64,000 nt of DNA from JASFHF01 sp050123375 (GCA_050123375.1 JASFHF010000002.1:1-64000), one strand, 5' to 3'; shown: positions 25,395 to 35,357, counted from the stretch's first letter. Program-made: numbers and translations. Notes: generated by a model not told the origin, from the letters alone.

Positions 25395-25949
25395 ATGAAA
25401 AGCACAATAGCATGGTTCTCCATAGTTTTGTTATTTTTGAGTCTTGTTGGATGTTCCACTTCATATGGCCCATGCGGCTTAACTGGTGGATATTCAGATA
25501 TGCGATTGAATAATGATACTTACAAGGTGGCTTTTAGGGGTAATGGTTTTACTTCTCAAGATAAAGTACAAAATTTATTGTTACGCAGATGCGCCGAGCT
25601 TACAAAGCAGAATAATTATAGATATTTTGTGATCTTAACTGGTAAAGAAAATCATTCCGATTCTCAATATGCAACTCCAACGCGAGTTAATACATACGGT
25701 TATGGAAACTTTAGTGGTTATGGTAACGCAAATACAAATTATTATGGTAATTCAGCATATACAAACACTTCTTTTAATGGCAATCAATATTCTAACTCTT
25801 ATAGTACTGTTACACCAGGACAGGTATACAATATTCGCAAGTATGCTGATGCTGTAATAATGAAAATGCTGCGTAATCGTAAAAAATATGCTAATGCGTT
25901 TGATGCTAATATGATTTTGCAAGAGTTGGGTTCAAAGCGTACGGGATGA
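25395..25949 (+). CDS. Lipoprotein of CC0125-like type
   Basis: 184 residues. The ATG at 25395 is preferred over 25386 because GAGG lies 9 bases upstream. A signal peptide ends in the lipobox LVGC (Cys about 20). Then come SYGPCGLTGGYSD and YKVAFRGNGFTS..VQNLLLRRCAELT, the layout of the CC0125/CC1285 lipoprotein family. A Tyr/Asn/Gly-rich low-complexity stretch (about 98-140) follows. It is probably exported and lipid-anchored; its function is unknown. Confidence 0.75.
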   Translation: MKSTIAWFSIVLLFLSLVGCSTSYGPCGLTGGYSDMRLNNDTYKVAFRGNGFTSQDKVQNLLLRRCAELTKQNNYRYFVILTGKENHSDSQYATPTRVNTYGYGNFSGYGNANTNYYGNSAYTNTSFNGNQYSNSYSTVTPGQVYNIRKYADAVIMKMLRNRKKYANAFDANMILQELGSKRTG

Positions 25950-26011
25950 TTTATTTGCTGAGGTATGGGCAATGCTTAAATTTAATTGATTGTGGATAAT
26001 GCGAGGCAAGC

Positions 26012-26326
26012 GTGGAAATGGGTAGATTTAAACATCCTTTAATATGGTTTATTCCGATAATTATTTTAACTATTTCTTTTTTTCCAGTTCCATTCGGTAT
26101 TTATGCACTAATAAGATTAATTGTTACAGTTGCAGCTGTTTACCTGACTTATTTGGATTACAAAAAAAACGGTAAAATAACGGGATATTTTGTTGTTTTT
26201 GTTGTAATAGCATTACTGTTTAATCCAGTAATTAAAATTTATTTTAGTCGGGCTTTATGGCATATTTTTGACTTTATTGCTATTTTGTTCTTTTTTATTC
26301 ATTTTTTGAGATTTTATAAGCGATAA
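26012..26326 (+). CDS. Small membrane protein (DUF6804-like)
   Basis: 104 residues from a GTG start with GAGG 5 bases upstream. There are four hydrophobic segments, with a YLDYKKNGK loop in the middle as in small DUF6804-type proteins. Its stop overlaps the next start by one base, so the two are coupled. Confidence 0.6.
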   Translation: MEMGRFKHPLIWFIPIIILTISFFPVPFGIYALIRLIVTVAAVYLTYLDYKKNGKITGYFVVFVVIALLFNPVIKIYFSRALWHIFDFIAILFFFIHFLRFYKR

Positions 26327-26691
26327 TGAAATATATACTTTTTGCCCTTATGATATTTTTTGCGATGGTAACCGCTAGAATTAATAGTCAATACCGTCCC
26401 ATACTACATGCTAGAAATTCGTTTGCCTTTATTGTAACCTTAATTTTATCTTTTTTATCTGGATGGGGAATGATGGCTATAACCATATGGGCTATATTTA
26501 AACTAAAATGGTATCTGTGTATTTTGATTATATTTAGTATTGCTTATCTTGTAGCTTATTTTAGAAGAAAAGGTGAGGGGGTATTTGAAAAAACTATATA
26601 TTTCGGTTTTCCGTTTTTTATGGTTTACAATACATTACAAGTTGTAGCAGTATCAATGGCCGGAATTTTAGTATACTTTTATCTAATCTAA
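26326..26691 (+). CDS. Membrane protein of unknown function
   Basis: 121 residues with four hydrophobic segments (1-17, 27-55, 57-75 and 88-120) and a basic loop FRRKGEGVFEK. It is translationally coupled to the gene before it. No family recognised. Confidence 0.6.
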   Translation: MKYILFALMIFFAMVTARINSQYRPILHARNSFAFIVTLILSFLSGWGMMAITIWAIFKLKWYLCILIIFSIAYLVAYFRRKGEGVFEKTIYFGFPFFMVYNTLQVVAVSMAGILVYFYLI

Positions 26692-26806
26692 TTTGTATGA
26701 CGCAAGAAGAGGAAGATAAAATGCAAGTGTTTGTATTCAGTTAATGTAATTTATTATAATATTTAGTAATGCATCGCTTTTGCTTCCTCTTCCGTATTAC
26801 AATGCC

Positions 26807-27229
26807 TTAAGCAGCCGTTTTACGCTCAGTAAAGTTTTTAACAAACTCCTTAGTTTCCATAATAAATTTAGCGACCTCATCAGCATCATATACTCTAACT
26901 TGTGCGGCTAAAGCTTGCATAATATCCATTGCTTCAGAGGGGGTTATTTGTTGATTGTTTAATGCTTCGATAACTTGGTTACTTTTTTCTGTTGGAGTAT
27001 TGCCAGTCAATTCGATACAAACAACATCATCTTTTGGCTTAACTGGTAAAATACGTTCTAAAAATATTTTTAGCATTACCGCATCGCCTTTCAATGCCAT
27101 TTCTAAAGCTTTATTGATTAATTCCTCTGCATGAGATTCGATTGTTTCTGCATACAGGGTGCGCTTATCTTTTATTCCTTTTGGTCGTCCGTCCGGATTA
27201 CCGCTTTGTCCTGGTTGAAATTGAGTCAT
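26807..27229 (-). CDS. DUF5681 protein
   Basis: 140 residues. The N terminus FQPGQSGNPDGRPKGIKDK is the DUF5681 signature found in phage and plasmid proteins. The rest is helical (about 30-130). GGAG lies upstream of the ATG. It is the last gene of the minus-strand replication module of island 2. Confidence 0.75.
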   Translation of the reverse strand: MTQFQPGQSGNPDGRPKGIKDKRTLYAETIESHAEELINKALEMALKGDAVMLKIFLERILPVKPKDDVVCIELTGNTPTEKSNQVIEALNNQQITPSEAMDIMQALAAQVRVYDADEVAKFIMETKEFVKNFTERKTAA

Positions 27230-27311
27230 AGTTGTTTTCTCCTGTTCTTTCCCTGATCTGATCAGGGAATTAAGTAAAAATGGTTATGAGTTTAATAATT
27301 CATAACCGCCA

Positions 27312-29033
27312 TTAAAAAATTGTTAAAATATCTTCGTATGTATCATTTTCCTTTTGAAGTTCACCATGTTCATTATGTTCATTGGGTTGCTGATATTGTG
27401 TAATTTGCCGGTGTACTTTAGATGAATTTGCGGTGAGCTTGTTTGATGATTCATGTGTATGTACATCAGTTAATTCAGCATTATTGCTTATTTGGTGAAT
27501 TTGGTGTGCTTGGTGTACTTTAGGTTCGCTTTTTGCAATATAAATATGGTACCCATCTTTTTTGCGCCTAACATCAAACACAACTTCAATGTCGATTATT
27601 GCTAAAGCAGGCATTTGGCATTTAATTGTTTGCGCTAATCCTTTTGCTGATTTTGGCCACCCTCCCATGTCAGGTTTGTATTTGTCGGTTAATATTTTAT
27701 AAAGCTCGCTATAAGTTCCTTCGTAGTTAAAATTATCTTCTATATATTTGGTTAAAGCGATTATCACCGGTGAATGTTCCATAACAGAGGTAATGTTTTC
27801 TTTGCGGTTAAGTTCGTAGGTGGAGCGGAAAGTACCAGCTTTCCAACCTGATGCACGTTCTAAAGCAACTCCAAGTATTGCAAAATCAGCCATTCTTGGC
27901 TTCTTCTGCAAATCAACATTTGGTATTTGTCGTAAAGTTAAAACTAGAATATCAAGTAATGCGCCAAAAATTCTTGGATAAGCTTTGCTAAATTCTGTTT
28001 TTAATTCTGCGTCTGTTTTACGCTGGTTGTCAGTAATTTGTAGTAAATCTATACATATACAACGGTCTATTAAATCTTGTGCAGTCACAAGATCATTAAT
28101 TCCATTAAGTATAACAGGTCGTTTTATATCAAAAACTTCTTCCTCAGCTGTGGTATACAGTTTTCTGGTTGCAAAGCCGCCACCAGTTGATAAAGAACAT
28201 AGATCATCTTGTTGAGCTTTTGTTAGATGACTTAAATTATTGAAGGAAACCAGCCAGTTATTTGCAGCGGCAACCAGCATATCTTCGCTTTTTTTGGGTG
28301 CGCTTCTTAAGTTTGATTTTGAAGGGTCAATGAGCTTGCGTAAAATCTCTTGTGTTGTGCTTTTTGCGCTACCTTGTGAGCCGGTTAATATTAATATTGG
28401 GAAATGCGTGTCAGGTCTAAGGCATTCTAACATCCACGCTAAAACAAGGCATTGATATTGTTTTGGAATATTTATAAATGACCATAATTCATTTATATTG
28501 CCATTTTTTTGTGGCAAAGGTAGTGACATCATATTACGTGAACACTTAAATTTTACTGGCGAGCTTTTTAGAATTTCCCATTTTTCTTGGGTTATTTTGA
28601 TTACGTGTTTTTCATCATCAGCAATGTTTATATAAATAGCTGTATTATCGTATCCAATTCGATTAAAAACTTTGTGACATTTGCCATTAAAACGAGCTTT
28701 GCCTTGTATCGTGTTTAATGCTTCTTGAAGGCTGTTTCGGTTAAGCGCACGTTTATATTTTTCCCAATACGAATGTGATAACCAATCTTGAAACTGTTTG
28801 CTTTCGATAACCCAAGTTTCATAATGGCCATTAGTTTTTATGGTTGCATAAACATCACCTAATTCATCATAAAATAATTCTGTATCAGCGATTAGTTTAA
28901 TAAGTTTTGTTGATGCTGATTTTTTGGTATTTTCTTCGTCAATATATGTTGCATTTGACATTTCTTGCATGTTGCCGAAATCTTTGTCTAGGTCTTGTTT
29001 ACTTTCATTTTTATGCTTGCAACTATTCATCAT
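27312..29033 (-). CDS. Primase/helicase-like ATPase of the island replication module
   Basis: 573 residues from the ATG at 29033 or 29030, which overlaps the upstream stop; the upstream extension lacks a ribosome site. Walker A GSQGSAKST lies at about 219-227 and an LVSFNNLSHL segment follows as Walker B, in the arrangement of D5/primase-polymerase-associated helicases of phages and satellite elements. The C-terminal 90 residues are low complexity and His/Gln-rich. It could initiate replication of the excised island. Confidence 0.7.
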   Translation of the reverse strand: MMNSCKHKNESKQDLDKDFGNMQEMSNATYIDEENTKKSASTKLIKLIADTELFYDELGDVYATIKTNGHYETWVIESKQFQDWLSHSYWEKYKRALNRNSLQEALNTIQGKARFNGKCHKVFNRIGYDNTAIYINIADDEKHVIKITQEKWEILKSSPVKFKCSRNMMSLPLPQKNGNINELWSFINIPKQYQCLVLAWMLECLRPDTHFPILILTGSQGSAKSTTQEILRKLIDPSKSNLRSAPKKSEDMLVAAANNWLVSFNNLSHLTKAQQDDLCSLSTGGGFATRKLYTTAEEEVFDIKRPVILNGINDLVTAQDLIDRCICIDLLQITDNQRKTDAELKTEFSKAYPRIFGALLDILVLTLRQIPNVDLQKKPRMADFAILGVALERASGWKAGTFRSTYELNRKENITSVMEHSPVIIALTKYIEDNFNYEGTYSELYKILTDKYKPDMGGWPKSAKGLAQTIKCQMPALAIIDIEVVFDVRRKKDGYHIYIAKSEPKVHQAHQIHQISNNAELTDVHTHESSNKLTANSSKVHRQITQYQQPNEHNEHGELQKENDTYEDILTIF

Positions 29034-29391
29034 TAACCTCATCTTGTGAAAAGGTAACCGGATTATCAGCAAGTGGCACGTAAACTACAGATGCTAACGA
29101 TGATAAAAGGCTATGCGCTAATTTTCTTATAACTTCATATCGCACATTGTCTGCGTCACGCAACAAGACACTTAATCCTTTTACGATACTCCAATCAAAT
29201 TCGTCTGGGTGGCGATGTGGTGGTAGAATTAATACATCTTGCCAATTAGAAAAATATTTTGCATTTTGCCATGCGTCTTGACCAACAAATAAAAAAACAT
29301 CATTTGTTGGTTTATATCCACATTGCAAAGCAATTAGTAATTTTCTTCCATATGGGGGCAATTGTTTGATAGTTTTATTTTTATTGGGCAT
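29023..29391 (-). CDS. Island protein of unknown function
   Basis: 122 residues. LPPYGRKLL, FVGQDAWQNAK and a YVPLADNPVTFSQDEV end are reminiscent of small helicase-partner proteins encoded before primase-like genes in satellite elements, but no family was recognised. It overlaps both neighbours. Confidence 0.6.
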   Translation of the reverse strand: MPNKNKTIKQLPPYGRKLLIALQCGYKPTNDVFLFVGQDAWQNAKYFSNWQDVLILPPHRHPDEFDWSIVKGLSVLLRDADNVRYEVIRKLAHSLLSSLASVVYVPLADNPVTFSQDEVNDE

Positions 29392-29677
29392 GTTTGTGCT
29401 CCCGCTGATTTTTCTTTAAAAAATTACATATAGGTTTATTCATAAAAATAACAAAAGGCATTTTACTATTAAGATCGTGTATATCGTGTGTAGGGTCTAC
29501 ATCTAATATTTTTAATCTTCTTAATGAAACTATTGCCTTTTTTACCAAAGAAATTGTAAAGTCAGTTGATTGCGAAATTTCTTTTATAAACATCTCGCCT
29601 CTGCTTAGTGATGGGTATACATATGAGTGTTCGTAAAGTTTTTTTAAAACTTTTGTTTCATAATTATTAATGTTCAT
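29381..29677 (-). CDS. Small winged-helix-like protein
   Basis: 98 residues. Residues about 25-60 (GEMFIKEISQSTDFTISLVKKAIVSLRRLKIL) look like a winged HTH. It overlaps the genes on both sides by about 11 bases, so it is coupled in the replication operon. Function unknown. Confidence 0.6.
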   Translation of the reverse strand: MNINNYETKVLKKLYEHSYVYPSLSRGEMFIKEISQSTDFTISLVKKAIVSLRRLKILDVDPTHDIHDLNSKMPFVIFMNKPICNFLKKNQREHKHAQ

Positions 29678-29891
29678 TTTTAACCCCCATTTCTTGACTG
29701 GTACTTTGTCTTAATCCGTGATTAGCAAACCATTCATCGGTTTCTTTAAGTGGATATAGGACTTTGCCGCGTACTTTGACGTACTTTGGTCCATCACCAG
29801 CCCATCGTGCGCGTTGAAACCATTTGCGGCTATATGAGTAACGTTGTGATGCCTGTTTATCGTTTATGTATATTGTCTGAATATTATTCAT
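29667..29891 (-). CDS. AlpA-like helix-turn-helix protein
   Basis: 74 residues from the ATG at 29891 (GGAGG 6 bases upstream). IYINDKQASQRYSYSRKWFQRAR, then GPKYVKVRGKVLYPLKETDEWF, is the AlpA/HTH_17 layout. Such proteins activate integrase or excision genes of P4-like elements. It heads the minus-strand replication operon. Confidence 0.75.
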   Translation of the reverse strand: MNNIQTIYINDKQASQRYSYSRKWFQRARWAGDGPKYVKVRGKVLYPLKETDEWFANHGLRQSTSQEMGVKNEH

Positions 29892-30081
29892 AAATATCCT
29901 CCATGAATTTATAATAAGATTGTGTTGCAATTACGCTCTTGTAATATGCTTGTATCGTTTATAATAGCTGCTATTTTTGATCGTGCAACGTAAGGGCAAG
30001 TGGGATAACTGCAGGGTGATGGCGGGATAACCCCTGAATAAGTTATTGAATTTTATATTGAAAATGGGGTAATGGGTTTTT

Positions 30082-30951
30082 TTAATTTATTTTTCTTGCG
30101 CCACCACTTTTGTAGCATTTTGGAGTTACTATTTTTGACAATCTTGATATTAATGCGTTAGATATTTGTTTTTTACTGCCTAATATTTTTATAGCCATTT
30201 CTTCATTATTTTCAAACCATTTTATTACGTTTTTCTCCATTTCTTGTTTGGGGTTAAATTGGTTTTTTACAAATAAATCTGTCCAAATTAGAGGTGCTAT
30301 TTCTAGTTCTGGAGCGTAATATTTATAATTTCTATCTAGATGCTTAATATGTTCATTTTTGATATTGTTTTGTGATGAAATTTTATGATTTTCTAAAGTT
30401 TTTTCTTTGGGTTTTATTTTTTCTGCGTGTTTTTTTAAATCTTCATGCATAATTTTAATTTTATCTATTGCAAATAAGCAGGTATGCTCGCTAAACTCTT
30501 TGTCAATAAAAAAGCATAAATCGTTTTTTATTGGTTCTTCTAATAATGATTTTGTGTGATTCTCATCAAGGTCATTATTGCATTGTGCATTTAAAGGGAT
30601 ACGTTCATTATATGCTCGACGTGTAACAATTTCTTGCCCGTAATTTAATGCATTTGAAGATGCGGGCTTAAAAAGATTAATTCTTGCAAATGATCCATGC
30701 CAGCATATAAGATCAGTCATAATTGGCTCAAAATAGCCACTAATTTTAACTTTGCCTAGCCATGTATATTTATTATTGCTACATTGTAATATTGACGCAG
30801 TTGTTCCTTCTATTTTAAAAATTGGACGTATTTTTTTTGTATCCACTAATTCTGTAATATCATCATATGAATATCGAATTGTTTTTGTAAGTTTTGAGAG
30901 TTTATTTGCGGCTTCATGTATATCGTAATAAGTTCTATCAGGTGATTCCAT
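30082..30951 (-). CDS. Island protein of unknown function
   Basis: 289 residues from the ATG at 30951 (GAAGGAAC upstream). The N-terminal RTYYDIHEAANKLSK and DITELVDTKKI segments look like a DNA-binding site-selection domain, as in proteins encoded between integrase and AlpA in P4-like islands. The C-terminal part (QISNALISRLSKI) is helical. No family assigned. Confidence 0.6.
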   Translation of the reverse strand: MESPDRTYYDIHEAANKLSKLTKTIRYSYDDITELVDTKKIRPIFKIEGTTASILQCSNNKYTWLGKVKISGYFEPIMTDLICWHGSFARINLFKPASSNALNYGQEIVTRRAYNERIPLNAQCNNDLDENHTKSLLEEPIKNDLCFFIDKEFSEHTCLFAIDKIKIMHEDLKKHAEKIKPKEKTLENHKISSQNNIKNEHIKHLDRNYKYYAPELEIAPLIWTDLFVKNQFNPKQEMEKNVIKWFENNEEMAIKILGSKKQISNALISRLSKIVTPKCYKSGGARKIN

Positions 30952-31044
30952 AATTTTGTTCCTTCTAATACCCTTCAAAAACTAGTCAAGCAAGGGCGGT
31001 GAAGGTTGCCGCTTTTTCGGGAGCTACCCTAGGCTCGGCATGAG
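30952..31044 (-). other. Short hairpin leader between integrase and next gene
   Basis: On the minus strand GGG-TAGCT-CCC and GCGG-CAACCTTCA-CCGC follow each other about 10 bases apart. The layout recalls regulatory antisense RNAs of P4-type elements, but I cannot confirm that. Confidence 0.3.
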
Positions 31045-32298
31045 TTAATTTTCTTTTGCGACATTCAGTTTAACCATGTTATTTTTACCGTTGATTTTTG
31101 TTGTTCGCAAAAGATAATCGGTAATAGTTTGCATCGGTTTTCGTAATCTTTCAACATCAATAACAATATATCCGGCTGTAACGTCACTGTTAGTTTTATG
31201 GTTTAATAGTTTTTTTAGAGCATAGGCGGGAATATCCAGCGATTCAGCAATGGTTATAAACGTTCTGCGTAAGTCATGTAGTGTAAATTGTACCCCAGAT
31301 ATATCGGTGATTTTTTGCATAACTTTGCGTGGTTCTACGATATAACCAGTTTTGCTGGTGCTAGGAAAAACGAAATCTGAATTGCTGGTCTCTTTGCGCT
31401 TATTTAGTAAGTCAAATAGGAAATTTGATAATGGCAATACATGATTGCGACTGTTTTTGGTGTCGATGATAGTAATTGTTTTGCCGATCAAGTCTACTCT
31501 ATCCCATGTCAGCTTTGCCGCTTCTGCTCTGCGCAGTCCTGTGAAAAGCAATAACAACAAATAATCTTTTATGGTTTCAATTCGGTTGATTATGCGTTCG
31601 GGTTGTACATTGGCTAATGCATCGTGCCATGCAGCTAATTCATGTTCTTTGATAACGGTGTCTCTACGTTTAACCTTGTACCATGCCCTTGTATGCGACA
31701 ATCTTTTTACAGGATTTTCGGTGATTAATGAGCGGCCTTTGGCGTTTTCATATTCGCCCATAGCAAAGTTAAAGATAGCTCTTAGCGTTCTCATAGCGAG
31801 GTTCGCGCGTGCTTGACTGCGTTGTCCTACCTTGGTATGGCGTTTGGCTATCATGTCTTTAGTTATGTCTAGTAAGGGTTTGTTACGCCAATCATTAAAC
31901 GATTCTTTCATGACTTGGTGGTAATCAAAGATGGTTCTAGGTTTTAATGATTTTCTGGCCTTTAGGTAATCTTCAAATGCTTCTTGCAGTGTAATGCGTT
32001 TTGCTTTGTTTTCTTTCTTTTCAGCTATTGGGTCAATGCCAGTAGCGATTTTGTGTAGAAATTTTAGTGCTTCTTTGCGTGCCAATTCCACTGTTAGTTC
32101 AGGATAGCGGCCAATGGTTATACGGCGTTGTTTGTTGTTAATAAGTTTTTCAATAAAAAATGATTTTGTGCCCCCTGAGGTTACTCTGATGCCAAAACCT
32201 TTTAGAGAATCGTCGTAATAACGTTTCTGAACCGTTTTGCCGGCTTTAATTGTTTTGGGGGCAGGTAATTTGTCTACGGCTGCTTTGGTTAGCCTCAT
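31045..32298 (-). CDS. P4-type tyrosine integrase of island 2
   Basis: 417 residues from the ATG at 32298; upstream codons overlap the arm-type sites. The N-terminal DUF4102 domain runs MRLTKAAVDKLPAPK to KGFGIRVTSGGTKSFF. The catalytic residues are Arg in LLFTGLRRAEAAKLTW, HDLRRTF, the LLNHKTNSDVTAGY segment and its Tyr. It lies about 190 bp inside attachment copy 3 and is the recombinase for island 2. Confidence 0.92.
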   Translation of the reverse strand: MRLTKAAVDKLPAPKTIKAGKTVQKRYYDDSLKGFGIRVTSGGTKSFFIEKLINNKQRRITIGRYPELTVELARKEALKFLHKIATGIDPIAEKKENKAKRITLQEAFEDYLKARKSLKPRTIFDYHQVMKESFNDWRNKPLLDITKDMIAKRHTKVGQRSQARANLAMRTLRAIFNFAMGEYENAKGRSLITENPVKRLSHTRAWYKVKRRDTVIKEHELAAWHDALANVQPERIINRIETIKDYLLLLLFTGLRRAEAAKLTWDRVDLIGKTITIIDTKNSRNHVLPLSNFLFDLLNKRKETSNSDFVFPSTSKTGYIVEPRKVMQKITDISGVQFTLHDLRRTFITIAESLDIPAYALKKLLNHKTNSDVTAGYIVIDVERLRKPMQTITDYLLRTTKINGKNNMVKLNVAKEN

Positions 32299-32325
32299 GG
32301 CGTTCAAATTCCTTGTGTTTGTTGC

Positions 32326-32344
32326 GTGTCGTATATGTGTCGTA
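32326..32344 (+). promoter_or_regulatory. Paired GTGTCGTA sites, island 2 right end
   Basis: GTGTCGTA at 32326-32333 and 32337-32344, matching the pair at 22828-22846 in sequence, spacing and orientation; likely integrase arm-type sites. Confidence 0.55.
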
Positions 32345-32489
32345 CAACCAGTTAAAATTATTTCAAACAGCAACGGATAGATTGTAACCACATTGTAATG
32401 CGTTTTAGTCTAGAAATAAAGGGTTTTTGGGAAGATTTAGTATTCTTTAGCTGCGGATTAAAATTTAAACAAAAAATGCTTGAATTAGA

Positions 32490-32535
32490 ACTCATAATCC
32501 GTTGGTCCTAGGTTCGAGTCCTAGTGGGCCCAGTT
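32490..32535 (+). repeat. Attachment site copy 3 (right end of island 2)
   Basis: The 45-bp core plus one extra matching base at the left. The chromosome resumes to the right. Confidence 0.9.
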
Positions 32536-32673
32536 TTGAAATAACTTAGGTAAATCAATGGGTCATCCCCCAAATCCGGGGGCACAATTTATTAAGATCG
32601 TAATACAATAGACTCTCAAAGGCTTTTTGACTAAAATTCTTCAATATTCTCTATTCTCTAAGGTGTTTTAAAT

Positions 32674-33879
32674 ATGAACCAAAAAATCAATTACAAAATA
32701 TTTTTCCCAATATTATTGATGTTTTATTCAATTGGGCAAATTACTTCGGATATGTATGTGCCTTCAATGCCGGCAATTACTTCTATATTTCATTCTACCA
32801 GTTCAATGATTCAATGGTCGATGTCATCATATATGTTGGGTTTTAGTTTATCGCAATTAGCATATGGGCCATTAACTGATCATTATGGAAGGAGGTTAAT
32901 AATTTTGTTGGGATTGGCGGTCGGATTTATGGGTACGTTTGTTTGTTTTATGGCTGTTTCACCAGCGATGCTTATTATTGGTCGTTTAATTCAAGGAATT
33001 GGCATGGGCGTTGGCATTACGTTGGCTGGATCGGTAATGCGAGATTTATTTAGTGGTGCTGAGCTTGCAAAAATTGGCTCATTTATGTCGATAGGAGCAA
33101 CGATATTAATTGGAGCTGGCCCCATTTTTGGTGGCTATTTTCAACATTATTTAGGTTGGCGAAGTGTGTTTGGTTTTTTGATGATTTATAGTTTAATTGT
33201 CTGGTTGATGATTTGTTTCTTTTTACCAGAAACCAGTTCAGAAGATAAACCGCCATATTTTAGTTTTAAAAAATTATTTTCCCATTTTCGTAAAATTTTA
33301 ACTACTAAAATTTTTTTGGGAAATGTTTTATGTACAACATCTGCTTATGCAGGATGTTTGGCATTTTACACGATGAGTACTTTTTTATTGCAAGAAAAAG
33401 TTGGGCTTACTGCGGTTGCGTACGGTTGGTCATGTATTGTTATTGTGTTGGCATTTCTAGTTGGTAGCATGATTAATGCACGTTACGTTATGAAAGTTGG
33501 AATAAATTTTATGATGCTTCTTGGTGCAGGTCTTATTGTAATAGCTGGGAGTTCCATGTTAATTGCCGCATTGTTAGGATATATGAATATTTTTGTTATC
33601 GTAATTCCGGCAATGATCTATGGATTTGGAGCGATATTTTTAATGTCCAATGCATTTGCTGGAGCTTTAACGCCGTTTCCATATATTCCAGGCGCAGCTA
33701 ATGCATTATATGGTAGTATCCAAATCGGTGGTGGTTTTATTGCAACATCTATAATCGCATCATTTAAATTCAATAGCCAAGAACCATTAGCAATAATTTA
33801 TTTGGTTATTGGTGTATTAGCGCTTGTTGCACTTAAGCAATTAGTGATGAAGGAAAAAGTTAAAACATCTTCGGCGTAA
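32674..33879 (+). CDS. Bcr/CflA-type MFS multidrug transporter (1)
   Basis: 401 residues with twelve membrane segments. SDMYVPSMPAI (motif D1 region), GPLTDHYGRR (motif A) and GRLIQGIGMGVGITLAGSVMRDLF (motif B plus) are diagnostic of the Bcr/CflA drug:proton antiporters. AAGGTG precedes the ATG. It is the first of three paralogues in 5.3 kb. Confidence 0.88.
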   Translation: MNQKINYKIFFPILLMFYSIGQITSDMYVPSMPAITSIFHSTSSMIQWSMSSYMLGFSLSQLAYGPLTDHYGRRLIILLGLAVGFMGTFVCFMAVSPAMLIIGRLIQGIGMGVGITLAGSVMRDLFSGAELAKIGSFMSIGATILIGAGPIFGGYFQHYLGWRSVFGFLMIYSLIVWLMICFFLPETSSEDKPPYFSFKKLFSHFRKILTTKIFLGNVLCTTSAYAGCLAFYTMSTFLLQEKVGLTAVAYGWSCIVIVLAFLVGSMINARYVMKVGINFMMLLGAGLIVIAGSSMLIAALLGYMNIFVIVIPAMIYGFGAIFLMSNAFAGALTPFPYIPGAANALYGSIQIGGGFIATSIIASFKFNSQEPLAIIYLVIGVLALVALKQLVMKEKVKTSSA

Positions 33880-34081
33880 AAAAGATGGTTCTCACGGATT
33901 TTATAAAGCTCTAGGGTATAAGAATGAAGGTTATATGGCGAAACTATATTTAAGAAAAGAATTTTAAGTTTTTTTTCGCCGTTTGCTAAGAGTTTATAAG
34001 TTTTTTATTGCAACGCATGTATATTATCTCCGCAATGAATTGTGTATAACATTTTCGATGAAATTATATTATAATATTAGC

Positions 34082-35260
34082 ATGAAAAGAAATTTCCTGA
34101 TTTTATTTTTAGTAATTTTAGTAATTACCATCGGACAATGTGTAGATGTTTATCTTCCGTCGATGCCGTCGATGGCGGTTGCGCTTAATACTTCGATGCA
34201 GTTGATTCAATTGACAATCACTATTGCTATGGTTGCGTTTGGTATAGCATTATTCGTTTATGGTCCTTTGTCTGATTATTTTGGGCGGCGTAAAGTTGCT
34301 TTGTTTGGGATTGGTTTTTTCGTGGCGGGTTCAATTTTATGTGTGTTTGCGGTAAACGTTACCATGTTAATTATCGGTCGTGTGATTCAAGGGGTAGGTA
34401 TTGCTTGTGCTGGTGCAGTTGCACCTGCTGCATTGCGTGATACTTTCACTGGGCCTAAGTTAGCAAAAGCGTTTTCACAGGTTAGTATGGTATTGGCAAT
34501 TACGCCTGTGGTTGCTCCAATTTTAGGCGGTTATTTGCAGTATAATTTTGATTGGCGTGCACCTTTTATATTTTTGTTTTTATATTCATTTATTATCTTT
34601 TTATTATATTTATTTTTATTTCCAGAAACCAATAAACAATTAAGACAATCAGTGATTCATCCAAAACTAGTAATTAAAGATTATGCATTCATGTTTGTGA
34701 ACGTAAAATATTTGGCTTTGGTTTTTTGTTTTGTCTTTGTTTTTGCTGGGGAAATTTCTTACGCGATAGTTGCGCCATTTTTATATCAAAGTAAATTGGG
34801 TTTAACCTCTGTTGCTAATGGATGGTTAATTTTTTTGACGGTTTTTGGATATTTGTTGGGGTCATTTGCTTCGTTACGTTTATGTGCTAAGTTGAATGCG
34901 TTGCAATTGATTACCATTGGTGCGTATTTTGCGTTTTTAGGTGGTGTGGTAATGTTGGTTTTAGCCTGGTTGAATTTATTTTCTGTTGTAGTAATTCTTA
35001 TCCCGATGATGATATTTATGTTTGGAGCAGGTTTAATTTATCCAAATGTAATTGCTGCAGGTATGTCTTGTTATTCTGAAAGAAGTGGTATGGCTGGTAG
35101 TGTTATGAGCGCATTACAAATAGGCGGTGGCGGTGTTATAGCCAGCGTAATGGCGCGTATCCAGATTAATAGTCAATTACCGCTTGCTATATTATTAGTT
35201 GGTTTGTCTGTGTTGACAATTATAATGGTTTTGCTGTTGAAAAAAATCAAAATTTCTTGA
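34082..35260 (+). CDS. Bcr/CflA-type MFS multidrug transporter (2)
   Basis: 392 residues from the ATG at 34082, which places the first membrane helix normally; 34058 and 33983 are longer in-frame options without ribosome sites. VDVYLPSMPSM, GPLSDYFGRRK and GRVIQGVGIACAGAVAPAALRDTF mark the family. It is an inner-membrane proton-driven drug exporter. Confidence 0.86.
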   Translation: MKRNFLILFLVILVITIGQCVDVYLPSMPSMAVALNTSMQLIQLTITIAMVAFGIALFVYGPLSDYFGRRKVALFGIGFFVAGSILCVFAVNVTMLIIGRVIQGVGIACAGAVAPAALRDTFTGPKLAKAFSQVSMVLAITPVVAPILGGYLQYNFDWRAPFIFLFLYSFIIFLLYLFLFPETNKQLRQSVIHPKLVIKDYAFMFVNVKYLALVFCFVFVFAGEISYAIVAPFLYQSKLGLTSVANGWLIFLTVFGYLLGSFASLRLCAKLNALQLITIGAYFAFLGGVVMLVLAWLNLFSVVVILIPMMIFMFGAGLIYPNVIAAGMSCYSERSGMAGSVMSALQIGGGGVIASVMARIQINSQLPLAILLVGLSVLTIIMVLLLKKIKIS

Positions 35261-35357
35261 CTTTGTTAGTGATAGTAATTACATTGTACTGAAACTTTAT
35301 TCATCCCATTTTTTAATTCTTATTTTATTCTTACTAAAATTTTGAGGAGTCTTGGTT

